From: Sorangium sp051521495 | Lineage (GTDB): Bacteria; Myxococcota_A; Polyangia; Polyangiales; Polyangiaceae | DNA length: 64,000 bases | Assembly (NCBI RefSeq): GCF_051521495.1 | Contig: NZ_CP150355.1 | Span: forward strand, 620,001 to 684,000 | Direction: 5' to 3' | In this document: piece after piece, positions 20,415 through 29,067 of the stretch | How positions within the stretch are numbered: the first letter of the stretch is position 1 | How the letters are laid out: the number at the start of each line of letters is the position of its first letter | Position numbers and translations under genes: made by a program | Notes under the pieces: model-generated | Seen by the model: the letters and a program-made list of their open reading frames with translations, nothing else | Told to the model about the DNA's origin: nothing | Databases searched by the model: none

Positions 20415-20742
20415 AAGAACGCCAGGCGCGGGCGCCGCGGACGCGGCTGGGGGAACGCCAGGCGCGAGCGCGAGCGCCGCGGACGCGGTTAAGAGAACGC
20501 CAGGCGCGCTCGCGAGCGCCGCGGATGCGGCTGGGAGAACGCCAGGAGCGAGCACGAGCGCCGCAGACGCGGTTGGGAGAACGCCAGGCGCGCTTGCGAG
20601 CGCCGCGGACGCGGCTGGGAGAACGCCAGGCGCGCTTGCGAGCGCCGCGGACGCGGTTGGGAGAACGCCAGGCGCGCTCGCGAGCGCCGCGGACGCGGTT
20701 GGGAGAACGCCAGGCGCGCTCGCGAGCGCCGCCGATGGGATA
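20415..20742. repeat. 42-bp minisatellite, about eight copies
   Basis: A tandem array with a 42-base period (core AGAACGCCAGGCGCGC, then a TGCGAGCGCCGCGGACGCGG-type tail) runs for about 330 bp. The first unit is six bases short and the last is interrupted. The period is a multiple of three, so long frames stay open on both strands, but they encode only 14-residue repeats such as LGERQARSRAPRTR. It lies downstream of the toxin-antitoxin operon. Confidence 0.88.
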
Positions 20743-20777
20743 GTCGGAGCAGCGCCAGGCGCGAGCGCCGCAAGAAC

Positions 20778-21083
20778 TCAGAACAGCCGGTCCGCCCGGA
20801 GCAGCCGCTCCGAGCGCAGCACGTGGACGATGAGCACCTTCGCGCCCTCCCGCCGGTAGATGATCCGGCACGGCGGGACGATCACCTCGCGGTAGCGCTT
20901 GCTCGGGATCTCCGGCACCCACCTCCCCGACTCGGGGTGATCGCGCAGGCGCTCCACGCCGGCCAGCGCGCGACGGGTGAGCTCCGCGGCTGCCCTCCGG
21001 TTCTCTCGGGCGATCCAGCTGACGATCTCGTCCAGGTCATCGAGCGCCGGCGCCGCCCAGATCAGCGCGGCTCGTCGAGCCAT
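20778..21083 (-). CDS. RelE/ParE-family toxin
   Basis: The 101-residue protein fits the RelE/ParE superfamily. It has an N-terminal helical hairpin (ALIWAAPALDDLDEIVSWIAREN), HPESGRWVPEI, a conserved strand with YREVIVPPCRIIYRR, and a C-terminal VLIVHVLRSER. ParE toxins poison DNA gyrase and RelE toxins cut mRNA; the sequence looks closer to ParE, but target choice is inference. The start overlaps the antitoxin gene by 22 bases, typical of type II modules. It is preceded in the same operon by its antitoxin. Confidence 0.88.
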   Translation of the reverse strand: MARRAALIWAAPALDDLDEIVSWIARENRRAAAELTRRALAGVERLRDHPESGRWVPEIPSKRYREVIVPPCRIIYRREGAKVLIVHVLRSERLLRADRLF

Positions 21084-21337
21084 CGGCCGAGCCGTGCCTT
21101 CGCTTCGTCATGCGAGGCGACGCGCCCCTCCGAGAAAGCTCGCTCGCCGCGCGCGATGCCCTCCAGGAGCTCGATCCGCCGGAGCAGGCCCTGGTAGCTC
21201 TCGATGTCGAGGAGGACCGCCGCCGAGCGCCCGTGCTCCGTGATCAGCACCGGCACGTGATCCGCTTGAAGCTGCGCGATGATCTCCGTCGCGTGACGCT
21301 TGATCTCGGTCACCGGCTTGATGGCGGGCGCCTTCAT
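21062..21337 (-). CDS. Phd/YefM-family antitoxin
   Basis: The 91-residue protein has the Phd/YefM N-terminal DNA-binding fold, with VTEIKRHATEIIAQL and PVLITEHGRSAAVLLDIESYQGL, and an acidic-basic C-terminal helix likely to mask the toxin. It neutralises the downstream toxin and probably represses the operon. Direct repeats abut the ATG (21338-21355) and no Shine-Dalgarno is present, so the mRNA may be leaderless. Confidence 0.9.
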   Translation of the reverse strand: MKAPAIKPVTEIKRHATEIIAQLQADHVPVLITEHGRSAAVLLDIESYQGLLRRIELLEGIARGERAFSEGRVASHDEAKARLGRWLDEPR

Positions 21338-21360
21338 GTATCACAAAAGTATCACTTTGC
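21338..21360 (-). promoter_or_regulatory. Direct-repeat operator and promoter candidate of the TA module
   Basis: On the minus strand GTGATAC occurs twice, 11 bases apart (21355-21349 and 21344-21338), ending at the antitoxin ATG. The spacing is about one helical turn. TACTTT could serve as -10 with TTGCCG 16 bases upstream, which would put the transcript start at the ATG. Autoregulation by the antitoxin is usual in this family; the site itself is inferred. Confidence 0.5.
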
Positions 21361-21379
21361 CTGCGCGCGGCAAGCCGCG

Positions 21380-22369
21380 TCACGTGAAGTGGTCGTAGCC
21401 CCGCACCTCGACGCTCGTCACGTGCCCGCCCGGCCCGAGCAGCGCCACGTCGCTCGCGCCCTCCTCGTGCGGCACGCAGCGGCCGATCGCCACGAAGCCG
21501 GCGAGCTCCCCGACGTCGGGGCCCGCGACCACGACCGCGTAGTCCTCGCCGCCGTAGAGCGCCAGATCCAGCGCGTCCACGCCGAGCAGCGCGGCGACGT
21601 CGCGGAGCTCGGCGCCCACGAGCGCCGCGGGATCGAGCAGCGCGCGCACGCCGCTCGCGCGCGCGAGGTGCGCCACGTCCGCGACGAGGCCGTCGGAGAC
21701 GTCGATCGCCGCACGGGCGCGCGCGGCCGCGCGGAGGCCCGCGTCGATGCGCGCCACCGGACGGCGGAACGCCTGGATCGCCAGCTCGGCCGCCGCGCTG
21801 GCCGGCGCGATGCCGCGGTCGAGCAGCGCAAACCCGGCCGCGGCGAGGCCGACCGGCCCCGCCACCGCGAGCGTGTCGCCGGGCCGCGCGCCGTCGCGCC
21901 TGAGCGGGTGAGCCGCGACGCCGAGCGCCGTCGTGGTGATCGAGATCTCGCCGCCGCGCGAGAGGTTCCCGCCGATGACCGCCGTGCCGATCTCGTCGCA
22001 CGCGGCGCGCTGACCCCTCGCCAGCGCGCCGAGCTCGTCGTCGCTCACGCTCGGGGGAAGCACCAGCGCCGCAAGCAGGCCGACCGGGCGCGCCCCCATC
22101 GCCGCGAGGTCGCTCGCCGCAGCCATCGTCGCGCGGTAACCGAGATCCTCGAAGCCCAGGAGATCGCGCCGGAAGTGCACGCCCTCGACGGCGCTGTCGA
22201 CCGTCCAGACGAGCGGCTCCGCGGCGCCCGGGAGGGTCCCGCCCCGCGAAGCCGCGGGCGCGAGGATCGCGGCGTCATCGCCGATGCCGCAGAGCACGTG
22301 ATCGCCCGCCGCGCCCCCGAGCACGGCGCGCAGCATCTCGATGCGTTTCCACTCGGAGCGCCCGCTCAT
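21380..22369 (-). CDS. thiL: Thiamine-monophosphate kinase
   Basis: The 329-residue protein phosphorylates thiamine monophosphate to the diphosphate cofactor. It shows the PurM-like fold motifs of ThiL: GIGDDAAIL near the N-terminus, WTVDSAVEGVHFRRD, LAAMGARPVG, IGGNLSRGGEISITTTALG, IDVSDGLVADVAHLARAS and YGGEDYAVV. Length is normal. The ATG at 22369 follows the stop of the upstream kinase gene by ten bases, so it is the third gene of an operon with the GTPase and histidine kinase. No other thi genes are nearby. Confidence 0.94.
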   Translation of the reverse strand: MSGRSEWKRIEMLRAVLGGAAGDHVLCGIGDDAAILAPAASRGGTLPGAAEPLVWTVDSAVEGVHFRRDLLGFEDLGYRATMAAASDLAAMGARPVGLLAALVLPPSVSDDELGALARGQRAACDEIGTAVIGGNLSRGGEISITTTALGVAAHPLRRDGARPGDTLAVAGPVGLAAAGFALLDRGIAPASAAAELAIQAFRRPVARIDAGLRAAARARAAIDVSDGLVADVAHLARASGVRALLDPAALVGAELRDVAALLGVDALDLALYGGEDYAVVVAGPDVGELAGFVAIGRCVPHEEGASDVALLGPGGHVTSVEVRGYDHFT

Positions 22370-22379
22370 GGGAGCCCGC

Positions 22380-23987
22380 TCATTCGAAGATGGGCGGCAC
22401 GACGCTGTTCGCCGGCGAGCCAGCGACCGTGGGCAGCTTGACCACGAACACGGTGCCGCGCGGCTCGTTCGGCTCGATCCGGACCGTGCCGCTGTGCGCC
22501 TCGACCAGACGCTTGACGATCGAGAGGCCAAGCCCCGTGCCGCCGTGCTCCCGCGTCGAGCTCTGATCGATCTGGTAGAACGGGTCGAACACCTTCAGCC
22601 GCTCGCCGGCAGGGATGCCGATGCCCGTGTCCACGACGCGGATCTCGACCGCCTGCTGCAGGGGCGCGACGAGCACCAGCCCGGGGAGGTCATCCATGTC
22701 CTCGCTCACGGCGCGCGCGACGAGCATCACCTCGCCGCCGGTCTCGGTGAACTTCACCGCGTTCTCGACGAGGTTGATGAACACCTGCCGCAGCCGGTCG
22801 CCGTCCCCGAGGACCGGCGGGAGATCGCTCTCGGCGTCGATCCGCAGCTCGACGCCCTTCTTCGAGGCGGCGGGCGCGATCGTCGACGCCGCCTCGACGA
22901 GCACCGGGCCGACGGCCACCTCGGTGCGATGCACGATCAGCGTGCCGCTCTCCAGCTTCGAGAGATCCAGGAGGCTCATGATGAGCCCGAGCAGCTGCTC
23001 GCTCTTCGACCGGATCGTATCGATGAACTCGCCTTGCTCATCGGTCAGAGGCCCGCCGATGCCCTCGGCGAGCATCTCGCTGTAGCCCATGATCGACGTG
23101 AGCGGGGTCCGGAGCTCGTGCGACACCGTGGCCAGGAAGTTCGACTTGAGCCGGTCGAGCTCCTTCAGCCGCTCGTACGCCTGCTCCAGCTCGGCGTTTT
23201 TCTGAGAGAGCTCACGGAAGCTCTCGCGGATCGACGCGACGTGCATCGTCGAGGTGAGGAGCGATTTGTGACCGCTGAACAGGATCAGATCGAGGACCGC
23301 GCGGAGGTGGTCCGCGATCGCGCCGAGCCGCTCGGGCCGGAGCCGCGGCGTCCGCGGCCACCCGTCCGCCGTGGGCGCGAGATCGATCTGGGCAGTCGCC
23401 TCGATCTGCGCGGCGGGAGACTCGTCGGAGCCGTCGGGAAAGTACGGGCCGAGGATCGAGCGGCCGATCGCGCGCCCATCGTACTCGATCGGGAACACCT
23501 GGTAGAGCGCGCCCGCGAAGCACGGATCCGCGACCTCGCCGCCGGCCGACGCGCCGTGATGGCCCGCCCGATCCGTCGGCGCCGCGCCGGCCCGCCGGCC
23601 TTCCTGCTCGTCGCCGGTCAGGCCGCTGAGCGGCGGGAGCGGTGCGAGCGCGCCCGACTCCGCGAGCGTCGCGCCGTTGATCGACTGGATCCGGATCGGC
23701 AGGCCGAACAGCTTGTGAAACGACGCCGCCATCTCCCCGAGGGCCTCGCGATCCACGAGATCCTCGAGCGAGAGCGGGCCGATGCCGACCAGGTCGACCA
23801 CCGGCGCCGCCGCGGGGGGAGGCAGCGTCGACGGCTCAGGGTCGCCCGGCGCGCCGTCGCGCTTCGAGGAGACGGGCGCCTCCGCGACGCGGGCCGACGG
23901 CATCGGCGCGGAGCCCGGCATGCCGAGGAGATCCTCGTCGTCGAGGCCGAAATCCGCCGGCGTCCCCTTGTGGGCGTCGGGCCTCAT
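22380..23987 (-). CDS. Sensor histidine kinase with PocR-type ligand-binding domain
   Basis: The 535-residue protein has a Pro/Ala-rich N-terminus and a PocR-like sensor at about 74-238 (SLEDLVDREALGEMAASFHKLFG, a Cys in ADPCFAG, IGRSILGPYF). A coiled coil (252-285), a HisKA domain with SHELRTPLTSIMG (His290) and a HATPase domain with NLVENAVKF, DTGIGIP and GGTGLGLSIV follow. It has no membrane segment, so it senses an intracellular ligand. PocR domains bind small hydrocarbon-type ligands or corrinoid-related cues in other proteins. Its ATG overlaps the stop of the MglA-like GTPase gene (ATGA), implying coupled production. No response regulator is adjacent. Confidence 0.9.
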   Translation of the reverse strand: MRPDAHKGTPADFGLDDEDLLGMPGSAPMPSARVAEAPVSSKRDGAPGDPEPSTLPPPAAAPVVDLVGIGPLSLEDLVDREALGEMAASFHKLFGLPIRIQSINGATLAESGALAPLPPLSGLTGDEQEGRRAGAAPTDRAGHHGASAGGEVADPCFAGALYQVFPIEYDGRAIGRSILGPYFPDGSDESPAAQIEATAQIDLAPTADGWPRTPRLRPERLGAIADHLRAVLDLILFSGHKSLLTSTMHVASIRESFRELSQKNAELEQAYERLKELDRLKSNFLATVSHELRTPLTSIMGYSEMLAEGIGGPLTDEQGEFIDTIRSKSEQLLGLIMSLLDLSKLESGTLIVHRTEVAVGPVLVEAASTIAPAASKKGVELRIDAESDLPPVLGDGDRLRQVFINLVENAVKFTETGGEVMLVARAVSEDMDDLPGLVLVAPLQQAVEIRVVDTGIGIPAGERLKVFDPFYQIDQSSTREHGGTGLGLSIVKRLVEAHSGTVRIEPNEPRGTVFVVKLPTVAGSPANSVVPPIFE

Positions 23988-24712
23988 GGAACGATCCGGG
24001 AGCTCTTCTCGAGGCTGCCGCCCATTCGCCTGGCCAGGAGGTCGTTCACCGAGCTCGTCACCCCGAGCTGGCGCGCCGCGCTGTTCAGGAGCTCCTCGCC
24101 GCTGATCGACAGCCGCTTCGAGAGCTGATGCGTCTGATCGAGCGTCTCCCACGTGAGGTGGAGCAGGCCCATGAGCGTCTCCACGGTGCCCACGCCGCGG
24201 GTCGCGATCGCCTTGTAGACCGGCTCCTTGCCACGCGCGGCGAGCCGCGCCAGCTCCTCGTCGCTCCGGACGTCGGGGAGGTCGCGCTTGTTGAACTGGA
24301 TGACGAGCGGCATCCGCGCGAGATCGAGGCCGTTCTCCCGCAGGTTCTGGCGGAGATCGAAGAACGCCTCGGCGTTGCGTTGCGTCTCGGAGATCTGCGA
24401 GTCGGCGATCAGCGCGACCCCGTCCGCGCCCTGGAGCACGAGCCGCCGCGTGGCGGCGTGCATCGGCTGGCCGGGCACGGTGAACAGCTTGATGCGGAGC
24501 GAGACGTCGCCGTCCTTCGCGCGGAAGGTGAGCGGCAGGAGATCGAAGAACAGCGTGCGATCGTCCTGCGTCTCGAGCGTCATCAGGCGTCCGCGGGCGT
24601 CGGACCCGGCGAGCCCGTGAAGCGAGACGAGGTTCGTCGTCTTACCGCTGAGCGCCGGGCCGTAATAGACGAGCTTGATCGTCACTTCACGGGCTGCGAA
24701 GTCGAGCTGCAC
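23984..24712 (-). CDS. MglA-like small Ras-family GTPase
   Basis: The 242-residue GTPase resembles MglA, the polarity switch of Myxococcus. It has P-loop GPALSGKTTN (residues 18-27), the MglA-like ETQDDRTLFFDLLPL, the G3 motif as TVPGQP rather than DxxG, and NKRDLP as G4. A C-terminal extension (about 190-242) adds a helical tail ending EKSSRIVP. MglA recruits motility and polarity effectors when bound to GTP, with MglB as GAP; no MglB-like gene is adjacent here. It leads an operon with a histidine kinase and thiL. Confidence 0.88.
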   Translation of the reverse strand: MQLDFAAREVTIKLVYYGPALSGKTTNLVSLHGLAGSDARGRLMTLETQDDRTLFFDLLPLTFRAKDGDVSLRIKLFTVPGQPMHAATRRLVLQGADGVALIADSQISETQRNAEAFFDLRQNLRENGLDLARMPLVIQFNKRDLPDVRSDEELARLAARGKEPVYKAIATRGVGTVETLMGLLHLTWETLDQTHQLSKRLSISGEELLNSAARQLGVTSSVNDLLARRMGGSLEKSSRIVP

Positions 24713-24822
24713 AGCCGCATTCTCGCATGAGCGCCGGACGATTGGATATGGCCACGGCGCATGGCCGGGGAGGCCCGGGGCCGGGCCGAACCTCCTCCCT
24801 TGTCAGGAGGCGTGCGCCTCGC

Positions 24823-26640
24823 TCAGGCAGAGCCGCCGGGCGCGTTGGGCACGCTGGACACGGGCGGAGGGATCGGCCTGCTCTCGCCGTTCTCGACGGT
24901 CCAGAGCGCGCTCCGCAGCCCCTCCAGGCGCGACGTCAGCGCCTGGAGCGTCTCGGCCTGGGCGTCGCACGCCTTGAGCTGGCTCTCGCTGCTCGGCTCG
25001 GCGCGGACCCGCTCCTCGCGCGTCGCCTTGAGCACCTCGATGACCTCCCGGTGCAGCTCCTGGCCGGCCGTGACCACCCACGCGTCGAGCCGGCTCGCGA
25101 ACTCCTGGATCATCTCGTCGAGCTTCGGCCCGATCCGGGTGGCGGCCTCGCGCAGCGCGAGCGGCGCCATCTCCTTCGCCTTCTTGCGGGTCTCGGCCTC
25201 GACCTTCTCCTTGACGTACACGGCCAGGACAGGCGCAGCGAGCGCCAGGATCCCGCCGAGCAGGGCGTTCGTGAACATCACGCCGAGGCCGATCGTGAAG
25301 AGCGCGAAGACGCCGACGTCGTAGCCGAACGTGTCGACCTCGACGTTCGGCGTCTTCACGTCGCCCCCGAGCGCCTCGCTGACCCGCTTCGCCACGTCGT
25401 GCGCGTCCTCGCGCACGAGCGCGATCGTCTTCTCGGCGAGCGTCTCGAGCGCCGTGGCGATCTCCTTCGTCTCGGCCTGCGCCCACTCGGCGAAGGTGCG
25501 CTCCAGGAACGCGCCGAGGTAGACCTTGATCTCGTCGGTGTGGGCCTCGTCGATGATCGCCGGCAGCTGCCGGAGCACGTCGTCGACGAAGCGATCCAGG
25601 TCGCGGCGTACCCACGCCCGGATGGCGCTCACCTCCTCGCGGATGCCGGCGCGCCGCTCCTCGATCGTGCGCGACTGGCCGGCCAGATCCTTCTCGATCA
25701 GCTCGATGCGGCGGCTGAGCTCGTCGCGCGACATCGCGGTCGCCCGCCGCCGCGCGTCCACGCCCTTGCCGAGCAGGCGCGCCGACTCGAGGCCCTCGCC
25801 GAGCGCGTTGTCGAGGAGGATGCGCCCGCGCTCCTCGGCGAGGAACCGGGTCAGGTGATCGAGCAGCTCCGGCATCCCGCTGCCGGGCCGATCGCCCTCC
25901 AGCGCCCGCTCGCTCGAGATCGGGAAGACCACGGGCGATTTCACGAGCTTCCCGAGCTCGCTCCGGATGTAGGCGAGCGCCTCGACCTCCTCGTCCTGGC
26001 TCCAGATGTCGCGCTTCGTCACGACGAAGAGGATCTTGTCGCGCGACTGCCCGAGCAGCTTTTCCTGGAGGAAGACGCGCTCGCTCTCCTTGAGCGGCTG
26101 GCCAGCGTCGATGAGGAAGAGCACGGCGTCCGATCGCGGGATGTAGCTGTAGGTGATGTCCGCCCGCTGGAGCGAGAGGTCGTTCACCCCGGGGGTGTCG
26201 ACGAGGACCACGCGCTCGCGCAGGAGCTCGGCCGGGTACCCCACCTCGAGGAACTTGACCTCGCCCGCGCTCGCCGAGCGCTCGCCGCCGACGGTGAACG
26301 CCCTCACGTCCTCGAACGGCAGGCCGGCGCGCTCGCCCGACGCGTAGACCACCTCGGCGCGCGGCTCGGCCGCGTACTCGAGGTGGTGGATCACCGCCGT
26401 CGTGGGCGTCACGCCGACGGGGAGGATCGAGGCGCCGAGGAGCGCGTTCACGAACGTCGTCTTGCCGTGGTTGAACTCGCCGACCACGACGAGGTGGAAC
26501 CGATCGGCGTCGAGCTTCTTCACGAGGTCGTTCGTGATGCGCGCCGCGACGCTCTTGGCGCCGAGGGTCTCGGCGAACGCCACGAGATCCCGGAGCGCCC
26601 CGGTCACGTCGTCTTTGCGGCTGTGGAAGGATTCGAGCAT
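24823..26640 (-). CDS. Dynamin-like GTPase
   Basis: The 605-residue protein has a dynamin-type GTPase domain: P-loop GEFNHGKTT (residues 54-62), VTPTTAVIHH as switch I, LVDTPGVNDL as G3, and a KRD motif (VVTKRDIW) as G4. Long helical stalk regions follow and a hydrophobic membrane-insertion segment appears near residues 445-480 (FALFTIGLGVMFTNALLGGI). Bacterial dynamin-like proteins remodel membranes or respond to membrane stress or phage. ATG 26640 lies 41 bases after the M48 peptidase stop, so the two are likely co-transcribed. Confidence 0.9.
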   Translation of the reverse strand: MLESFHSRKDDVTGALRDLVAFAETLGAKSVAARITNDLVKKLDADRFHLVVVGEFNHGKTTFVNALLGASILPVGVTPTTAVIHHLEYAAEPRAEVVYASGERAGLPFEDVRAFTVGGERSASAGEVKFLEVGYPAELLRERVVLVDTPGVNDLSLQRADITYSYIPRSDAVLFLIDAGQPLKESERVFLQEKLLGQSRDKILFVVTKRDIWSQDEEVEALAYIRSELGKLVKSPVVFPISSERALEGDRPGSGMPELLDHLTRFLAEERGRILLDNALGEGLESARLLGKGVDARRRATAMSRDELSRRIELIEKDLAGQSRTIEERRAGIREEVSAIRAWVRRDLDRFVDDVLRQLPAIIDEAHTDEIKVYLGAFLERTFAEWAQAETKEIATALETLAEKTIALVREDAHDVAKRVSEALGGDVKTPNVEVDTFGYDVGVFALFTIGLGVMFTNALLGGILALAAPVLAVYVKEKVEAETRKKAKEMAPLALREAATRIGPKLDEMIQEFASRLDAWVVTAGQELHREVIEVLKATREERVRAEPSSESQLKACDAQAETLQALTSRLEGLRSALWTVENGESRPIPPPVSSVPNAPGGSA

Positions 26641-26681
26641 GTGCGTTCTACCTCGGCCTTGCGCCTTCGCCAGGGAGCCCC

Positions 26682-27575
26682 TCAGCCCCAGATCTTGATG
26701 ACTTCGTGCACCTTCTCGTCGACCTCCTCCATGGAGAGGCCGACCGCGCCGAGCCCGGCGTGGCGCTTGTAGAGCTCGCTCTCGGCGAAGGCCCGGAGCG
26801 CCAGGACGCGCTTCGGCAGCCACGGGTGGCTGGCCGTGAACTCGGCGAACCTGCCGACGCCGCCCTTGCCCTCGTCGTGCTGGGCGATGAACGCCTCGAG
26901 GTTGAGCTCCTCGTAGAGCTTGGTCGAGCCGAGCGCGAGCTTGGTGAGCGCGCGCGTCGAGACGTCGAGGCTCTTCGCGCAGAGCAGGCCGGCGCGGTCG
27001 CAGGTGACCTCCGCCCGGCGCGACCAGCCGGAGAGCGCGAGCATCGCCGGGCCGACGATCCACTTCACGAACACCGACGCCATCCGCGTCAGGTAGTGCA
27101 TCGCGGTCAGGTAGACCACGTGGCTGTTGTGGATGTGGCCGCACTCATGGCCGATGACGCTGAGCAGCTCGTCGTCGGTGAAATGGTCGACCAGCGCCGA
27201 GTGCACCATGATGAACGAGTCGTCGTTCGTGCCGTAGGTGGCCGCGTTGAGGGTGGGGCTATTGACGATGTAGAGCGTCGGGGTCGCGATCCCGAGCGTC
27301 TCGGCGCAGTGGATCGCGAGCTTGTGGACGCGCGGGAACTGCGCGGGACCGACCTTGACGGCGTGGCCGAGCAGCTCGTTCTTGCCGACCGTCTTGAACA
27401 GCCTGACCGCGGCGGTCACGGCGAGCTCGACCGGACGCATCTTCTCGAAGGCGAGCCGCGTGTTCTTATCGGACACGTAGGCATACGCGTTGCCAGCGCC
27501 GTCCCCGCCGCCCGCGCGCTGGTCCTTCCGTCTCTCGATGAAGCCCTTGAAATCGAGCGTTCCGACCTGTGCCAT
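26682..27575 (-). CDS. M48-family zinc metallopeptidase
   Basis: The 297-residue protein has the HExxH zinc motif as HECGH (His143, Glu144, His147) and a third ligand in RRAEVTCDRAG (Glu189). A hydrophobic stretch (about 158-185) between the motifs may insert in the membrane. The fold is like the catalytic region of HtpX/Ste24 proteases but without their multiple N-terminal membrane helices. Substrates are unknown. It is the first gene of a likely operon with the dynamin-like GTPase, suggesting a membrane quality-control role, which is inference. ATG 27575 gives MAQVGTLDFKGF. Confidence 0.88.
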   Translation of the reverse strand: MAQVGTLDFKGFIERRKDQRAGGGDGAGNAYAYVSDKNTRLAFEKMRPVELAVTAAVRLFKTVGKNELLGHAVKVGPAQFPRVHKLAIHCAETLGIATPTLYIVNSPTLNAATYGTNDDSFIMVHSALVDHFTDDELLSVIGHECGHIHNSHVVYLTAMHYLTRMASVFVKWIVGPAMLALSGWSRRAEVTCDRAGLLCAKSLDVSTRALTKLALGSTKLYEELNLEAFIAQHDEGKGGVGRFAEFTASHPWLPKRVLALRAFAESELYKRHAGLGAVGLSMEEVDEKVHEVIKIWG

Positions 27576-27676
27576 CCGGCGAAGGTAACGGCCGCGCCGG
27601 GGCCGCGCAACGCCGCCATCGCCCGGCGCCGCGAACTTAACGCAAAATCACAGGCGACCTCCGCTCACATCCGAAT

Positions 27677-27716
27677 CAGACGCAACCAGACGCAACCAGA
27701 CGCAATCAGACGCAGG
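27677..27716. repeat. Decameric tandem repeat
   Basis: Four consecutive copies of a 10-base unit (CAGACGCAAC, with changes in the last two) lie between the M48 peptidase and homoserine kinase genes. A looser run of AGGCGC/AGACG units continues to about 27775. Nothing coding is seen here. Confidence 0.8.
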
Positions 27717-27769
27717 AGACGCGGGACACCTGCGGACCAGGCGCAGACGAGGCGCGGGCCGGGCGCGGA

Positions 27770-28807
27770 TCAGGCGCCGAGCAGCGCGAGGAGCCCCTCC
27801 GGGCCGAGGCGCTCGAGCGTCCGCTGCCGCGCGAGGAAGCGCCGGAAGTCCTTGTAGACGCCGCTGCCCTTCGGGCGGAGCTCGAAATCGGTGATGCGCG
27901 TGATGGAGAACCTCAGCGCGGCGACGATGCTTTCGTGGAAGAAACGGTCGCGCTCCTCGGTTGAGAGGGGTCGCACCGACGTGTAGCCGGCGGCGAGCGC
28001 GGACACGAGGTCCGGGTCGAGGTCGTCGCCGAAGCACCACGCCAGCATCGTGACGGCGAGATCGAACGCGGCGCTCCCGCGCGACGCGCTCTCGAAATCG
28101 AGCAGCGCCGAGATCTCGCCGGCCTGCCAGAGCACGTTGTCGCGGAAGAGGTCGCCATGGATCAGCGTCTGAGGACCGGGCGTCCGCGGCGCCGCGGCGC
28201 GGATCCGTTCGAGGCGGCCGGTGAGCTCGTCGACGGCGGCGGCCACGTCGGGCGGGAGGGGCGGCGCGGGCGCGGGTGCCGCCGCCTTCGCGCCCGCGGT
28301 GGGCCCGAGAGAACGGAGCCCCCGGAGCCGCTGGTCGAGGCTGTCGAGGTCGAACCGGCTGGCGTTCGCCCCTTCGAACGAAGCGCCGACGAGGTGCACG
28401 CGCGCCAGGGCCGCGCCGACGCGGCGGGTCGCGTCCGGCGTGACGCGCGCCTGGCAAAGCGACGCCCCCGCGACCCACGGGAACAGCGCGACCGGCTTTC
28501 CGGCGTGCTCTGCGACGAACGCGGCGCCCTCCGATCCGGACGCCGCGTCCCCGCGCCGGAGCGGCTGCGGCGTGGCGACGCCCCCGGCCGCGAGGTGCTC
28601 GAGCATGCGCGCCTCGCGTGACGCCGCGGCGAGCTTCTGCTCTTCGTAGACCCGCAGGAACACCTGTCCGCGGCCATCCGCGAGCGTCAGCGCGAAGTTG
28701 GAGTTGACGCTCCCGGCGAGGAGGCCGCGCACGTCGGCGATCTCCAGGCCGTAAAGCGCGCCGATGCGGCGGGCATCCGCGAGCGAGAGAGGGGTCAGGA
28801 TGGCCAT
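27770..28807 (-). CDS. thrB: Homoserine kinase, APH-type (ThrB2-like)
   Basis: The 345-residue protein belongs to the aminoglycoside phosphotransferase-like kinases rather than the GHMP family. Motifs are GSVNSNFALTLADGR, VFLRVYEEQ, the catalytic loop HGDLFRDNVLW and the metal-binding DFESASRG. Its likely reaction is ATP-dependent phosphorylation of homoserine in threonine synthesis. An Ala/Pro-rich insertion lies near residue 180. ATG 28807 gives MAILTPLSLADARRIGALYGLE, matching the family start; longer frames are low-complexity. No other thr genes are near, so a related APH activity cannot be excluded. Confidence 0.8.
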   Translation of the reverse strand: MAILTPLSLADARRIGALYGLEIADVRGLLAGSVNSNFALTLADGRGQVFLRVYEEQKLAAASREARMLEHLAAGGVATPQPLRRGDAASGSEGAAFVAEHAGKPVALFPWVAGASLCQARVTPDATRRVGAALARVHLVGASFEGANASRFDLDSLDQRLRGLRSLGPTAGAKAAAPAPAPPLPPDVAAAVDELTGRLERIRAAAPRTPGPQTLIHGDLFRDNVLWQAGEISALLDFESASRGSAAFDLAVTMLAWCFGDDLDPDLVSALAAGYTSVRPLSTEERDRFFHESIVAALRFSITRITDFELRPKGSGVYKDFRRFLARQRTLERLGPEGLLALLGA

Positions 28808-29067
28808 CGCGGCGCAGGGTAGCCCCGTCTCTCGCGCGGCCTCTACAGGAACCTGGACGAGCGCGCCGGGCGGGAGGCGGGGTGGGACAGGGAGGCGGCG
28901 GGAACGGGACGAAGAGGGCGAAGGCGGCGAGGCGAGCGACGGAAGCGGAGGAGCGATGAGAAAATGCGCGCTCCGCGCGAAGATCCGCGGTGCCCCTGGT
29001 CGCGGACCGGCCCTGCGTGGGTTATGAAATCGAGTGAGCGGGAGCGACATCCCCCTTCGATTATCGA

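Noticed and set aside
20415..20742. CRISPR array
   Set aside because: Units are contiguous with no unique spacers and no cas genes exist in the window.
20357..20743. Repeat-encoded protein from the 42-bp array
   Set aside because: Frames stay open only because the period is a multiple of three; other frames and the other strand are equally open, and no ribosome binding site is present.
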